Assembly (NCBI RefSeq): GCF_031432425.1
Contig: NZ_JAVKPH010000006.1
Location: 62,001 to 126,000, forward strand
Origin: Ruixingdingia sedimenti
Lineage (GTDB): Bacteria > Pseudomonadota > Alphaproteobacteria > Rhodobacterales > Rhodobacteraceae
DNA: 64,000 nt
Direction of reading: 5' to 3'
Shown: piece after piece, positions 43,434-51,885 of the stretch
How the letters are laid out: the number at the start of each line of letters is the position of its first letter
How positions within the stretch are numbered: position 1 is the first letter of the stretch
Notes under the pieces: generated by a model
What the model saw: the letters and a program-made list of their open reading frames with translations, nothing else
Databases searched by the model: none
What the model was told of the DNA's origin: nothing
Program-made: the position numbers and the translations under genes

Positions 43434-45884
43434 TCAGAAGTCCAGGTTCTCCACGCTCAGCGCGTTCTGCTGGATGAACTCGCGCCGCGGTTCGACCTCG
43501 TCGCCCATCAGCTTGGTGAAGATGTCGTCGGCCTCTGCCAGATCGTCGATGCGCACCTGCAACAGCGTCCGCGCCTCGGGGTCCAGCGTGGTTTCCCACA
43601 GCTGTTCCGGGTTCATCTCGCCCAGACCCTTGTAGCGTTGCAGCGACAGGCCCTTTTCGCCCTCGGCCAGAATCGCCTGAAGCAGATCCAGCGGCCCGTG
43701 GATCGGCTGGTCGCGGTCCTTGCGCAGCAGGCGTGCGGGTTTGTCGTACACGTCCTGCAAGCCCTGCGTATGGCTGGCCAGCCGCCGCGATTCGCCCGAG
43801 CGCAGCACCGGCCCGTCCAGCACCCGCGATTCCTCGACCCCCCGCAGCAGGCGCGAGAACCGCAGCCCGTGGTCCTGCGTCGGCAGGCCGCGCCAGCCGC
43901 GTTCGTATTCCTCTGCGATCAGGTCCAGCCGCGCGGCGACGGTGTTCGCCACGCCCTGCGCATCGGCATCCACCCGCCCCGGCACCAGCGCGCCGGCGAT
44001 GGCGGCCTGTTCGAGGATGTGCTGCGGATAATGCGTCGGGAAGGCTTGCAGGATGCGGCGCACCACGCGGGCCTCTTCGACCACGCGGGCAAGGTCGGCG
44101 CCGCTGATGTCTTCGCCGGAACCAAGACGCAGCACCGCGCCCTCGACCCCCATCTGGATCAGGTAATCCTCCAGCGCCGCCTGATCCTTCAGGTAGACCT
44201 CGGACTTGCCGCGCGCGACCTTGTAGAGCGGCGGTTGCGCGATGTAGAGGTACCCCCCCTCGATCAGGCCCGGCATCTGGCGGAAGAAGAAGGTCAGCAG
44301 CAGCGTGCGGATATGCGCGCCGTCCACGTCGGCGTCGGTCATGATGACGACCTTGTGGTAGCGCAGCTTGCCGATGTCGAATTCGTCCCGCCCGATCCCG
44401 GTGCCGAGCGCGGTGATCAGCGTGCCGATTTCCTGGCTGGACAGCATGCGGTCGAACCGCGCGCGTTCGACGTTCAGGATCTTGCCCCGCAGCGGCAGCA
44501 CCGCCTGGTTGGACCTGCTTCGCCCCTGTTTCGCGGACCCGCCGGCCGAATCGCCCTCGACCAGGAACAGTTCGGATTTCGCCGGGTCGCGTTCCTGGCA
44601 ATCGGCCAGCTTGCCGGGCAGGCTGGCGATGTCCAGCGGCGACTTGCGCCGCGTCAACTCGCGCGCCTTCCGCGCGGCCTCGCGGGCCAGCGCCGCCTCG
44701 ATGATCTTGCCGACGATGATCTTGGCGGGGCCGGGGTTTTCCTCGAACCATTCGGCCAGCTTTTCGTTGACCAGGTTCTCGACCGCCGGGCGCACCTCGG
44801 ACGACACCAGCTTGTCCTTGGTCTGGCTGGAGAATTTGGGATCCGGCACCTTGACCGACAGCACGCAGGTCAGCCCCTCGCGCGCATCGTCGCCGGTGAA
44901 GTCGATCTTTTCCCGCTTGGCGATGCCCGAGGACTGCGCATAGGCGTTGATCGTCCGCGTCAGCGCGCCGCGAAAGCCGGCAAGGTGGGTGCCGCCGTCG
45001 CGCTGCGGGATGTTGTTGGTGAAGGGCAGCACGGTTTCATGGTAGCTGTCGTTCCACCACATGGCGATCTCGACGCCGATCCCGTTGCGGTCGCCCATGA
45101 TGTAGATCGGTTCGGGCATCACCGGATGCTTGGAACGGTCGAGGTATTTGACGAATTCCTTGACCCCGCCCTCGTAGAACAGTTCCGTGCGCAGGGGTTC
45201 GGCCGGGCGTTCGTCCTCCAGCACGATGCGCACGCCGGAATTGAGGAAGGCCAGTTCCCGCAGCCGGGTTTCCAGCGTCTTGAAGCTGTAGTCGAGGTTG
45301 GAAAACGTCCCGTCCGGCCTGTTCGTCTTGGCCGAGGCGAGAAAGCGCACCTCTGTTCCCCGTTGCCCCGGCGCGGGGCCGGCGGGGTGGACATGGGTCA
45401 CGCATTCGCCATGTTCGAACCGGGCGCGGTATTCGGTGTCGTTGCGCCAGACGGTCAGTTCCAGCCATTCCGACAACGCGTTGACGACCGAGACGCCGAC
45501 CCCGTGCAACCCGCCGGAAACCTTGTAGGCGTTGCCCCCTTCGGCGGTGTTGTCGAATTTGCCGCCCGCGTGCAGCTGGGTCATGATGACCTCTGCCGCC
45601 GAAACGCCCTCTTCGGGGTGGATGTCGATCGGGATGCCGCGGCCGTTGTCGCGCACGGACACGCTGGAATCGGCATGGATCTTGACATGGACCGCCGTGG
45701 CGTGGCCGGCCAGCGCCTCGTCGATGCCGTTGTCCACGACCTCGGTGATCATGTGGTGCAGGCCGCTGCCATCGTCGGTATCGCCGATATACATGCCGGG
45801 GCGTTTGCGGACCGCCTCCAACCCCTTGAGAACCTTGATGGATCCGGCGCCGTATTCGTCGGCTTTCCGCGCTGCTTCGGCCAT
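43434..45884 (-). CDS. gyrB: DNA gyrase subunit B
   Basis: This 816-residue type II topoisomerase ATPase subunit supercoils DNA with GyrA. It has GLHHMITEVVDNGIDEA with the ATPase glutamate/asparagine residues, the QRDGGTHLAGFRGALTR ATP-lid region, and the TOPRIM motif EGDSAGGSAKQGR with DADVDGAH. The C-terminal FIQQNALSVENLDF is typical. E. coli GyrB is 804 residues. It is preceded by a near-perfect sigma-70-type promoter at 45913-45941. Confidence 0.97.
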   Translation of the reverse strand: MAEAARKADEYGAGSIKVLKGLEAVRKRPGMYIGDTDDGSGLHHMITEVVDNGIDEALAGHATAVHVKIHADSSVSVRDNGRGIPIDIHPEEGVSAAEVIMTQLHAGGKFDNTAEGGNAYKVSGGLHGVGVSVVNALSEWLELTVWRNDTEYRARFEHGECVTHVHPAGPAPGQRGTEVRFLASAKTNRPDGTFSNLDYSFKTLETRLRELAFLNSGVRIVLEDERPAEPLRTELFYEGGVKEFVKYLDRSKHPVMPEPIYIMGDRNGIGVEIAMWWNDSYHETVLPFTNNIPQRDGGTHLAGFRGALTRTINAYAQSSGIAKREKIDFTGDDAREGLTCVLSVKVPDPKFSSQTKDKLVSSEVRPAVENLVNEKLAEWFEENPGPAKIIVGKIIEAALAREAARKARELTRRKSPLDIASLPGKLADCQERDPAKSELFLVEGDSAGGSAKQGRSRSNQAVLPLRGKILNVERARFDRMLSSQEIGTLITALGTGIGRDEFDIGKLRYHKVVIMTDADVDGAHIRTLLLTFFFRQMPGLIEGGYLYIAQPPLYKVARGKSEVYLKDQAALEDYLIQMGVEGAVLRLGSGEDISGADLARVVEEARVVRRILQAFPTHYPQHILEQAAIAGALVPGRVDADAQGVANTVAARLDLIAEEYERGWRGLPTQDHGLRFSRLLRGVEESRVLDGPVLRSGESRRLASHTQGLQDVYDKPARLLRKDRDQPIHGPLDLLQAILAEGEKGLSLQRYKGLGEMNPEQLWETTLDPEARTLLQVRIDDLAEADDIFTKLMGDEVEPRREFIQQNALSVENLDF

Positions 45885-45912
45885 GCCTGCCTATCCTTGA
45901 AATTGCCCGCAG

Positions 45913-45941
45913 GTTATAGCCCCGGGGGCGGGGAATGTCAC
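45913..45941 (-). promoter_or_regulatory. Sigma-70-type promoter of gyrB
   Basis: On the minus strand GTGACA (45936-45941) and TATAAC (45913-45918) are separated by 17 bp, giving a start near 45906 and a leader of about 22 bases before the gyrB ATG at 45884. The GC-rich spacer is common for supercoiling-sensitive genes. Confidence 0.6.
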
Positions 45942-45975
45942 CCCTCGCACATGATTTCGGCCCTATGGGATGCGT

Positions 45976-46596
45976 TCACGTGAAGGGGATGACCACCCCG
46001 ACGAGGATCAGCAGGACGCCCGACCCGATATTCAGCCGCCGCACCGCCGCCGGGCTTTGCAGCAACCGCCGCGCGCGGTCCAGAAACAGCGCGAGCCCGA
46101 GGTTCCCCAGCATTGGCACGATGGCGGAAATGGCAAGGATCGCGGCGATGTCGGGCAGGGTGACGCGGGTCAGGTCGAAGAAGCCGGGCAGGAAGCCCAT
46201 GTAGAACAATATCGCCTTGGGGTTGCCGATCACCGCCGCGACGCCCACGGAAAACCCCGCCCAGACCCCGGGCCGCGTCAGGCGGCTGTCGGTGCCGGGG
46301 GGCGCGGCGGGCTTGCGGATCAAGAGGATCCCCATGACGATGAACACCGCCGCCGCGATCCAGCGCAGCAACGACAGAAGGTCGCCATAGACCGACAGCA
46401 CCCAGGCCAGCCCCAGGATCGCACAGAGCGGCCAGAGCAGATCGCCAAGCGCCACTCCCACCGCCAGCGGCCATGCCCCGCGCATGCCCCCCGACAGCGC
46501 CCGCGCCGTCAGCGCCACCCAGACCGGCCCCGGCACCGCCCACAGCCCGGCCATGCCGAGCGCGTAAAGCAACAGTTGCTGTGCGGTGACGGTCAC
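45976..46596 (-). CDS. LysE-family exporter
   Basis: This 206-residue inner-membrane protein of the LysE/RhtB family has about six hydrophobic segments, an N-terminal AVPGPVWVALTARALSGG and GNPKAILFYMGFLPGF in the middle. The family exports amino acids or related compounds. The GTG start at 46596 overlaps the VOC stop (GTGA), so the two are coupled. It lies between recF and gyrB, interrupting the usual origin-proximal order. Substrate unknown. Confidence 0.85.
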   Translation of the reverse strand: MTVTAQQLLLYALGMAGLWAVPGPVWVALTARALSGGMRGAWPLAVGVALGDLLWPLCAILGLAWVLSVYGDLLSLLRWIAAAVFIVMGILLIRKPAAPPGTDSRLTRPGVWAGFSVGVAAVIGNPKAILFYMGFLPGFFDLTRVTLPDIAAILAISAIVPMLGNLGLALFLDRARRLLQSPAAVRRLNIGSGVLLILVGVVIPFT

Positions 46597-47030
46597 TTTT
46601 GCGCCCCGGGCAGGGTCAGGCTGCCATCGGCGGCCAAGGGCCAGAACGGGTTCATCGCAACCTCCCACACATGGCCGTCGGGGTCCGCCCAATAGCCGGA
46701 ATACCCGCCCCAGAACACCTTTTCCGGGGCTTTCAGCGCCGTGGCGCCCGCCGCCAGCGCGGCGGCAAAGGCGGCGTCCACCTCTGCCTCCGAACCGAAG
46801 TTCTGCGCCAGCGTCACCGCGCCGGTGCCAAGCGCCGCCCCCGCACGGCCCTGATCGGCGGCCAGATCGTCGCGCCCGAACAGCGCCAGCACGGCGCCCT
46901 GCATCTGGTAGAACGCCGCGCCGGGCTGGCTTTCGCCATGTTCCACCCAGCCGAGCCGCGCATAGAACGCCCGCGCCGCCGCCAGATCGGCCACGCCGAG
47001 CGTGATCAGGCTTACCCGTTGCGGGGTCAT
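46593..47030 (-). CDS. VOC-family protein (glyoxalase-like)
   Basis: This 145-residue single-chain VOC (glyoxalase/bleomycin-resistance) protein begins VSLITLGVADLAAARAFYARL and ends with GGYSGYWADPDGHVWEVAMNP, both typical fold halves. ATG 47030 is preferred to ATG 47036 because AGGAGG in the end of recF is seven bases away. It overlaps recF by four bases. Function unknown; family members are metal-dependent isomerases, dioxygenases or drug binders. Confidence 0.82.
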   Translation of the reverse strand: MTPQRVSLITLGVADLAAARAFYARLGWVEHGESQPGAAFYQMQGAVLALFGRDDLAADQGRAGAALGTGAVTLAQNFGSEAEVDAAFAAALAAGATALKAPEKVFWGGYSGYWADPDGHVWEVAMNPFWPLAADGSLTLPGAQK

Positions 47031-48118
47031 CGCCATGCCTCCTGCATCACCGATCCGCCCTCGCCCCCGGAAACCTCGAACCCCTGCGCCCGGCCCGCCA
47101 GCGGGGTGAACAGGGCGGGTTCGGTGCCGGTCATGAAGGCTTGCGCGCGCATGGCGCAGATCTCGTCGTATAGCGCCGCGCGCCGGCCCGGGTCCAGATG
47201 CGCCGCAACCTCGTCCAGCAGCAGGGCGGGCGCGGTGCCGGTATCCGCCGCCAGCGCCCGGGCATTGGCGAGGATCAGGCTGATCAGCAATGCCTTCTGT
47301 TCCCCGGTCGAACACAGGGCCGCCGCCATACCCTTTTCGGCCCAGAGGGCGGCCAGATCCGCCCGGTGCGGCCCCACCAGCGTACGCCCCGCCGCCATGT
47401 CGCGCCGCCGCGATGCGGCCAGCGCCGCGGCCAGATCTTCGCCCCCGCCGGCGTCCTCGGCCATTTCCACCGTCAGATCGGCGGCGGGAAAGGCGGTGGC
47501 CGCGCCCCGCTGCGCCGCCATGATCCGGTCCAGCGCCGCCTGCCGATGCGCCACGATCCGCGCGCCCGCCATGGCCATCCGCGCCTCCAGCGCGTCGAAC
47601 CAGGCCGCATCGCGCACCCCGTCGCGCAGCAGCCGGTTGCGTTCGCGCATCGCCTTTTCATAGGCCAGCGCATCCTCGGCATGGTCGGGAAAGAAACTCA
47701 GCGCGATCCGGTCCAGAAACCGCCGCCGTTCCTCGGCCCCTTCGGTCCACAGCCGGTCCATCGCCGGGGTCAGCCACAGCACCCGCAACAGCCGGCCGAG
47801 CGCCGCCTGCGGCGCGGCCTTGCCGTCGATGCGCACCTGCCGCGGCTGGCCCGGTTCGGCCCGGGTCTCGACCTCATGCCCATCGAGCAGCGCGGACACT
47901 TTCCAGCCCAAAGTCTCCGGCCGCCGCGCGATCGCTTCGGGCCCCGCCCGCCGCAGCCCCCGGCCCGGCGACAGCAGCGACACCGCCTCAAGGATATTCG
48001 TCTTGCCCGCCCCGTTCGCGCCCCAGATGGCCACGGGCCGCCCGTCCAAGGCCAGCCGCAGCCCGCGCCAACTGCGGAAATGCGACAGCGCAAGGGACAG
48101 GATCACCGGCCCACTCAC
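47027..48118 (-). CDS. recF: DNA replication and repair protein RecF
   Basis: This 363-residue RecF helps load RecA at gapped DNA and restart stalled forks. It contains the N-terminal Walker A WGANGAGKTNILEAV, SHFRSWRGL before it, and the C-terminal DEVAAHLDPGRRAALYDEI Walker B/D-loop region. A GTG start at 48118 is chosen because GGAG lies five bases upstream; the GTG at 48130 would overlap that site. It is the third gene of the dnaA-dnaN-recF group. Confidence 0.93.
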   Translation of the reverse strand: MSGPVILSLALSHFRSWRGLRLALDGRPVAIWGANGAGKTNILEAVSLLSPGRGLRRAGPEAIARRPETLGWKVSALLDGHEVETRAEPGQPRQVRIDGKAAPQAALGRLLRVLWLTPAMDRLWTEGAEERRRFLDRIALSFFPDHAEDALAYEKAMRERNRLLRDGVRDAAWFDALEARMAMAGARIVAHRQAALDRIMAAQRGAATAFPAADLTVEMAEDAGGGEDLAAALAASRRRDMAAGRTLVGPHRADLAALWAEKGMAAALCSTGEQKALLISLILANARALAADTGTAPALLLDEVAAHLDPGRRAALYDEICAMRAQAFMTGTEPALFTPLAGRAQGFEVSGGEGGSVMQEAWR

Positions 48119-48129
48119 GCCCCTCTCCA

Positions 48130-48182
48130 CTTTCTGTCTCTAAATATCCCGGGGGGTCCGGGGGGCTGGCCCCCCGGCGCGC
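48130..48182 (-). repeat. Dispersed GC-rich palindromic repeat in the dnaN-recF gap
   Basis: On the plus strand TTTCTGTCTCTAAATATCCC leads into a GGGGG(T)CCGGGGGGCTGGCCCCCCGG palindrome. The AAATATCCC/ATACTCC plus GC-stem pattern recurs at 51800-51850 and three times in 56068-56260. It probably forms a hairpin between dnaN and recF. Confidence 0.6.
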
Positions 48183-48188
48183 CGCGCC

Positions 48189-49307
48189 TCACACGCGCAT
48201 CGGCATCACGACATAGACCGCCGAGGTATCGTTGCCCTCGCGCATCAGCGTGGGATCGCCCGAGGAGTTGAACAGGAACACGGCATTTTCCCGGTCCACC
48301 TGCCCCGCGATTTCCAGCAGGTACTTGGCGTTGAAACCGATCTCCAGCGGCTCGTCGCCATAGGCCACGGCCAGTTCCTCTTCCGCCGCGCCGGAATTGG
48401 GCGCGTTGACCGACAGCACCAGCCGGTCCTCGTCGAGGCTCATCTTCACCGCGCGCGACCGTTCCGACGACACCGTCGCCACCCGGTCCACGGCGCGGGC
48501 GAATTCCTGCGCGTCGACCTCCAGCCGCCGGGCGTTGCCCATCGGGATCACGCGGGTATAGTCGGGGAAGGTGCCGTCGATGACCTTCGATGTCAGCGTG
48601 ATCGCCGGCGTGGCGAAGCGCACCTTGGTTTCGGAAACCGACACGGCGATCTGCGCCTCGTCGTCATCCAGCAGCTTGCGCAATTCGCCCACCGTCTTGC
48701 GCGGCACGATCACGCCGGCCATGCCCTCGGCCCCCTCGGGCAGCGCGGCGTCGATGCGCGCCAGCCGGTGGCCGTCGGTCGCCACACAGCGCAGCACCGG
48801 CCCGCCCTCGCCCTGCGCCACATGCATGTAGACGCCGTTCAGGTAATAGCGTGTCTCTTCGGTCGAAATCGCGAATTTCGCCTTGTCGAACAGCCGCCGC
48901 AGCACCGGCGCCGGGCAGGCGAAATTGGTGCTGTATTCGGACGAGGCCATGACCGGGAAATCCTCGCGCGGCAGCGTGGCGAGGTTGAAGTTGGACCGCC
49001 CCGCCTCGATCAGCAGCCGGCCCTGCGCGGCATCGTCCGACAGCACGACCAGCGCGCCATCGGGCAGCTTGCGCACGATTTCATGCAGCATCACCGCCGA
49101 CACCGTGGTCGCGCCCGCGCGTTCCACCTGCGCCACCGTGCGGTCCACCACCTCGATATCCAGATCGGTGGCGCGGAAGCTGACGCCGTTGCCCTCTGCC
49201 TCGATCAGCACGTTGGCGAGGATCGGAATGGTGTTGCGGCGTTCGACGACAGACTGGGCCTGGGCCACGGCCTTCAGAAGCGTGCCGCGCTCGATGCTGA
49301 ACCTCAT
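48189..49307 (-). CDS. dnaN: DNA polymerase III sliding clamp (beta subunit)
   Basis: This 372-residue three-domain ring protein keeps the polymerase on DNA. The N-terminus MRFSIERGTLLKAVAQAQSVVERRNTIPIL and C-terminal DPTLMREGNDTSAVYVVMPMRV are characteristic of beta clamp. Length matches the family (366-374). It lies 112 bases downstream of dnaA, in the usual order. Confidence 0.97.
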   Translation of the reverse strand: MRFSIERGTLLKAVAQAQSVVERRNTIPILANVLIEAEGNGVSFRATDLDIEVVDRTVAQVERAGATTVSAVMLHEIVRKLPDGALVVLSDDAAQGRLLIEAGRSNFNLATLPREDFPVMASSEYSTNFACPAPVLRRLFDKAKFAISTEETRYYLNGVYMHVAQGEGGPVLRCVATDGHRLARIDAALPEGAEGMAGVIVPRKTVGELRKLLDDDEAQIAVSVSETKVRFATPAITLTSKVIDGTFPDYTRVIPMGNARRLEVDAQEFARAVDRVATVSSERSRAVKMSLDEDRLVLSVNAPNSGAAEEELAVAYGDEPLEIGFNAKYLLEIAGQVDRENAVFLFNSSGDPTLMREGNDTSAVYVVMPMRV

Positions 49308-49418
49308 GCCATTTCCCTTCCGTACTCCGAGCCGCCCCCGCGCGGGAGGCCGAAGGTATCCGAATTATCCCGCGCCGCAAGGGGTTTTGCCGCGTCCCTG
49401 CCGGCGCAAAAGGCTGGT

Positions 49419-50789
49419 TCAGCCTTCCAGTTGCCGGCGCAGCATCTGAAGGTCGTCCGCCAGCTGCGAATCCGTCGCCATCAGTTCCTCGACCTTGCGC
49501 ACGCCATGCATGATGGTGGTGTGGTCGCGCCCGCCGAAGCGGCGCCCGATGTCGGGCAGCGACCGCGTGGTCAGGTGTTTGGACAGATACATCGCCACCT
49601 GCCGCGGCCGGGCGATGGTGCGCACGCGCTTGGGCCCGATCAGGTCGGCCAGCCGCACGTTGTAATGTTCGGCCACCTTGCGCTGGATGTCCTCGACCGA
49701 AATCTTGCGGTCCGAGGCGCGCAGGATGTCGGCCAGGCAGTCCTGCGCCAGTTCCAGCGAGATTTCCCGCCCGACAAGGCTGGCGAAGGCGAAAAGCCGC
49801 GTCAGCGCGCCTTCCAGAACCCGCACGTTGGTGGAAATGCGATGCGCGAGGAATTCCAGCACCCCCGGCGCGATCTGCAACCCGCGGTACTGACCGCGGT
49901 AATGTTCCGCCTTCTGTTGCAGGATGCCGAGGCGCAGTTCGTAATCCGTGGGATGCAGATCCACCACCAGTCCGCATTGCAGGCGCGACCGGATACGCTC
50001 CTCCAACCCCTTGATTTCGCCCGGCGCGCGGTCGGCGGAAATGACGATCTGCTTGTTCTGGTCGACCAGCGCGTTGAAGGTGTGGAAGAATTCCTCCTGC
50101 GTGCTTTCCTTGCCGGCGATGAACTGCACGTCATCGACCATCAGCACGTCGACCGACCGGAACAGTTCCTTGAACCCCATGATCTGCTTGTCGCGCAACG
50201 CCTGGATGAAGCGGTACATGAACTGTTCGGCCGACAGGTACAGCACCCGCAGGTCGGGCCGGCCGGCGATCAGCTCATGCGCGATGGCATGCATCAGGTG
50301 CGTCTTGCCGAGCCCGACGCCGCCGTAAAGGAACAGCGGATTGAAGGTGACGGGCCCGCCCTCGGCCACGCGGCGGGCGGCGGCATGGGCAAGCTCGTTC
50401 GGCTTGCCGACCACGAAACTGTCGAAGGTGAAACGCGAATCGAGCGGCGCGCCCGGCAGGTCGGCATCCTCCGCCGATCCGCGCCCGGCGAGGACGGGGC
50501 GGGCGGCGGGCTGCGGGGCGGGGGCGGCGGTGTCGGGGCCCGCCGGCGTGCGGCTGACGGAAAACTCCAGCCGGCTGACATCGGCGCCGGCGGCGGTCAG
50601 GTGCTGGCAGATGTGGTCGCCGAAATGGCGCGACACCCAGTCGCCGAAGAAGGTGTTGGGAACGGTGAAATGGGCGACACCGTTGTTGAGTTCGCGCAGT
50701 TGCAGCGGCGCGATCCAGGTCGTGTAGTTGTTCTGCCCCACGCGCTTGATCAGCTGTTCGCGCACGCTGCCCCAGGTTTTCTGCGTCAT
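49419..50789 (-). CDS. dnaA: Chromosomal replication initiator DnaA
   Basis: This 456-residue AAA+ initiator has an N-terminal domain I (WGSVREQLIKRVGQNNYTTWI), a variable proline-rich linker (about 88-115), Walker A GGVGLGKTHLMHAI and Walker B VDVLMVDDVQFI, and the box-binding domain IV with HTTIMHGVRKVEEL near the end. ATG 50789 is used; the frame is open further upstream but without family similarity. No cluster of canonical DnaA boxes is visible in the leader, so oriC is not shown here. Confidence 0.97.
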   Translation of the reverse strand: MTQKTWGSVREQLIKRVGQNNYTTWIAPLQLRELNNGVAHFTVPNTFFGDWVSRHFGDHICQHLTAAGADVSRLEFSVSRTPAGPDTAAPAPQPAARPVLAGRGSAEDADLPGAPLDSRFTFDSFVVGKPNELAHAAARRVAEGGPVTFNPLFLYGGVGLGKTHLMHAIAHELIAGRPDLRVLYLSAEQFMYRFIQALRDKQIMGFKELFRSVDVLMVDDVQFIAGKESTQEEFFHTFNALVDQNKQIVISADRAPGEIKGLEERIRSRLQCGLVVDLHPTDYELRLGILQQKAEHYRGQYRGLQIAPGVLEFLAHRISTNVRVLEGALTRLFAFASLVGREISLELAQDCLADILRASDRKISVEDIQRKVAEHYNVRLADLIGPKRVRTIARPRQVAMYLSKHLTTRSLPDIGRRFGGRDHTTIMHGVRKVEELMATDSQLADDLQMLRRQLEG

Positions 50790-50820
50790 TTTATCCGACC
50801 CGGCCTCATCTTGGCTCCGT

Positions 50821-50841
50821 GTTGCCGGAAGGGCCGGCAAC
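50821..50841 (-). promoter_or_regulatory. Hairpin in the dnaA leader (proximal)
   Basis: GTTGCCGG (50821-50828) and CCGGCAAC (50834-50841) form an 8-bp stem with a 5-nt loop, 32 bases before the dnaA ATG on the minus strand. It could influence leader RNA stability or translation. Confidence 0.4.
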
Positions 50842-50987
50842 TTCCCCGCGATCCGCAACCCCGCAGGAACCACCGGGTTCCCCGCATGGGAAACCCGCAC
50901 CGGCCAGGGCCGGCGGTGCCGAACGGTTCGGGGGAACGACAAAGCCCGCCCGGCGCCCGGGCAACGGCCGGATGCCGAATCAAACCC

Positions 50988-51008
50988 GACAGGGCAAGAG
51001 GCCCTGTC
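50988..51008 (-). promoter_or_regulatory. Hairpin in the dnaA leader (distal)
   Basis: GACAGGGC (50988-50995) and GCCCTGTC (51001-51008) flank an AAGAG loop, about 200 bases upstream of dnaA. On the plus strand the stem is followed by TTTA, a weak terminator shape. Confidence 0.4.
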
Positions 51009-51251
51009 TTTACAACTACTTGACTGCAAAGGAATTCGGGGCGTGTACGGCCCTTTCCCCCCTGCTGCGGCGCATGTCCCCCCAAGGACGATGTGAATCG
51101 CTGGCGTGAAGCTACCAACTCCGGCAAATCGGGTGCAACCGATCTTCATCCTTGACTCGGTTCCGCCCGGGCCGAATCCGGCGGGCTGTGTAAAAAGGTC
51201 ACGAACCCGTGTCGGGGGGCGGCCGGTTGCGCGGAAATCGGGCCGCGAACG

Positions 51252-51277
51252 AAAAAAGGCGCCCCCTGCGGGGCGCC
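51252..51277 (-). terminator. Rho-independent terminator of rpsT
   Basis: On the minus strand GGCGCCCC (51270-51277) and GGGGCGCC (51258-51265) form an 8-bp stem with a 4-nt loop, followed directly by six T residues (51252-51257). It is 30 bases beyond the rpsT stop and would insulate dnaA from rpsT transcription. Confidence 0.88.
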
Positions 51278-51306
51278 CTCGGATCGGATCGTCCGGCGGG
51301 GCCGGA

Positions 51307-51576
51307 TCAGGCGTTCGACAGCGCCTTCACCCGGGCGGCCAGGCGCGACATCTTGCGCGCGACGGTGTTCTTGTGCAGCACGCCCTTGGTCACGCCGCGG
51401 TCGAGTTCGGGTTGCGCATTGCGCAGCGCGGTGGCGGCGACTTCGGCATTGCCCGAGGCGATCGCCTCTTCGACCTTGCGCAGGTAGGTGCGGATGCGCG
51501 AACGGCGCGCCTTGTTGACGGCATAGCGCGCCTCGGACTGGCGGGCGCGTTTCTTGGACTGGATCGTGTTGGCCAT
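51307..51576 (-). CDS. rpsT: 30S ribosomal protein S20
   Basis: This 89-residue, very basic protein is the S20 primary 16S rRNA binder. MANTIQSKKRARQSEARYAVNKARRS and the C-terminal VLHKNTVARKMSRLAARVKAL match the family closely. It is transcribed toward dnaA, an arrangement common in alphaproteobacteria, and ends in a strong intrinsic terminator. Confidence 0.96.
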   Translation of the reverse strand: MANTIQSKKRARQSEARYAVNKARRSRIRTYLRKVEEAIASGNAEVAATALRNAQPELDRGVTKGVLHKNTVARKMSRLAARVKALSNA

Positions 51577-51885
51577 GGTCTGGGTCTTTCCGGGTCAGTT
51601 GTTTCGGTTGCACAAAAGACCCAAGGCCCCGGAAACGGATGACCGGGATGATTCCTGCCTTAAGCGGGCCCACGCGCATGTAGGGCGGTCGCTTATACCA
51701 TCACGGAGACAAAGGAAAGGGGGGGCAGCGCCGGCGGATGGCGCAGGGCCGGGGGCCAGCCTGAAGATGCAGGACGCCTTCATGGGGAAGAATGCATGCT
51801 GCTTCATCTTTTCAAAAATACTCCGGGGGTCCGGGGGCTGGCCCCCGGCCCTGTCCCGTCCGCCCGCACCACGCCGGGCGGGGGC
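51577..51885. other. rpsT leader and enoyl-CoA hydratase downstream gap
   Basis: 309 bases between the enoyl-CoA hydratase stop and rpsT, without a gene. A possible -10 (TATAAG on the minus strand, 51692-51697) could start the rpsT transcript about 120 bases upstream of its ATG; no clear -35 accompanies it. The part nearest the hydratase (51800-51850) is a dispersed repeat copy. Confidence 0.4.
51800..51850 (+). repeat. Dispersed palindromic repeat after enoyl-CoA hydratase gene
   Basis: CTTCATCTTTTCAAAAATACTCC is followed by the palindromic GGGGGTCCGGGGGCTGGCCCCCGG. The same TTC-ATC-TT...AAATACTCC leader with a GC stem occurs at 56221-56260. It sits just downstream of the hydratase stop. 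Confidence 0.6.

Larger units (their letters stand above)
50790..51306. other. dnaA leader / dnaA-rpsT intergenic region
   Basis: The 517 bases between dnaA and rpsT (both minus strand) hold the rpsT terminator (51252-51277), hairpins at 50988-51008 and 50821-50841 that fall within the probable dnaA leader, and no gene I can support. I looked for TTATCCACA-type DnaA boxes: only weak single matches (for example TTATCC at 50791 and TTTTACACA on the minus strand near 51186) were found, no cluster. Confidence 0.5.

Noticed and set aside
50790..51306. oriC next to dnaA
   Set aside because: No cluster of DnaA boxes and no AT-rich unwinding stretch; only isolated weak matches.
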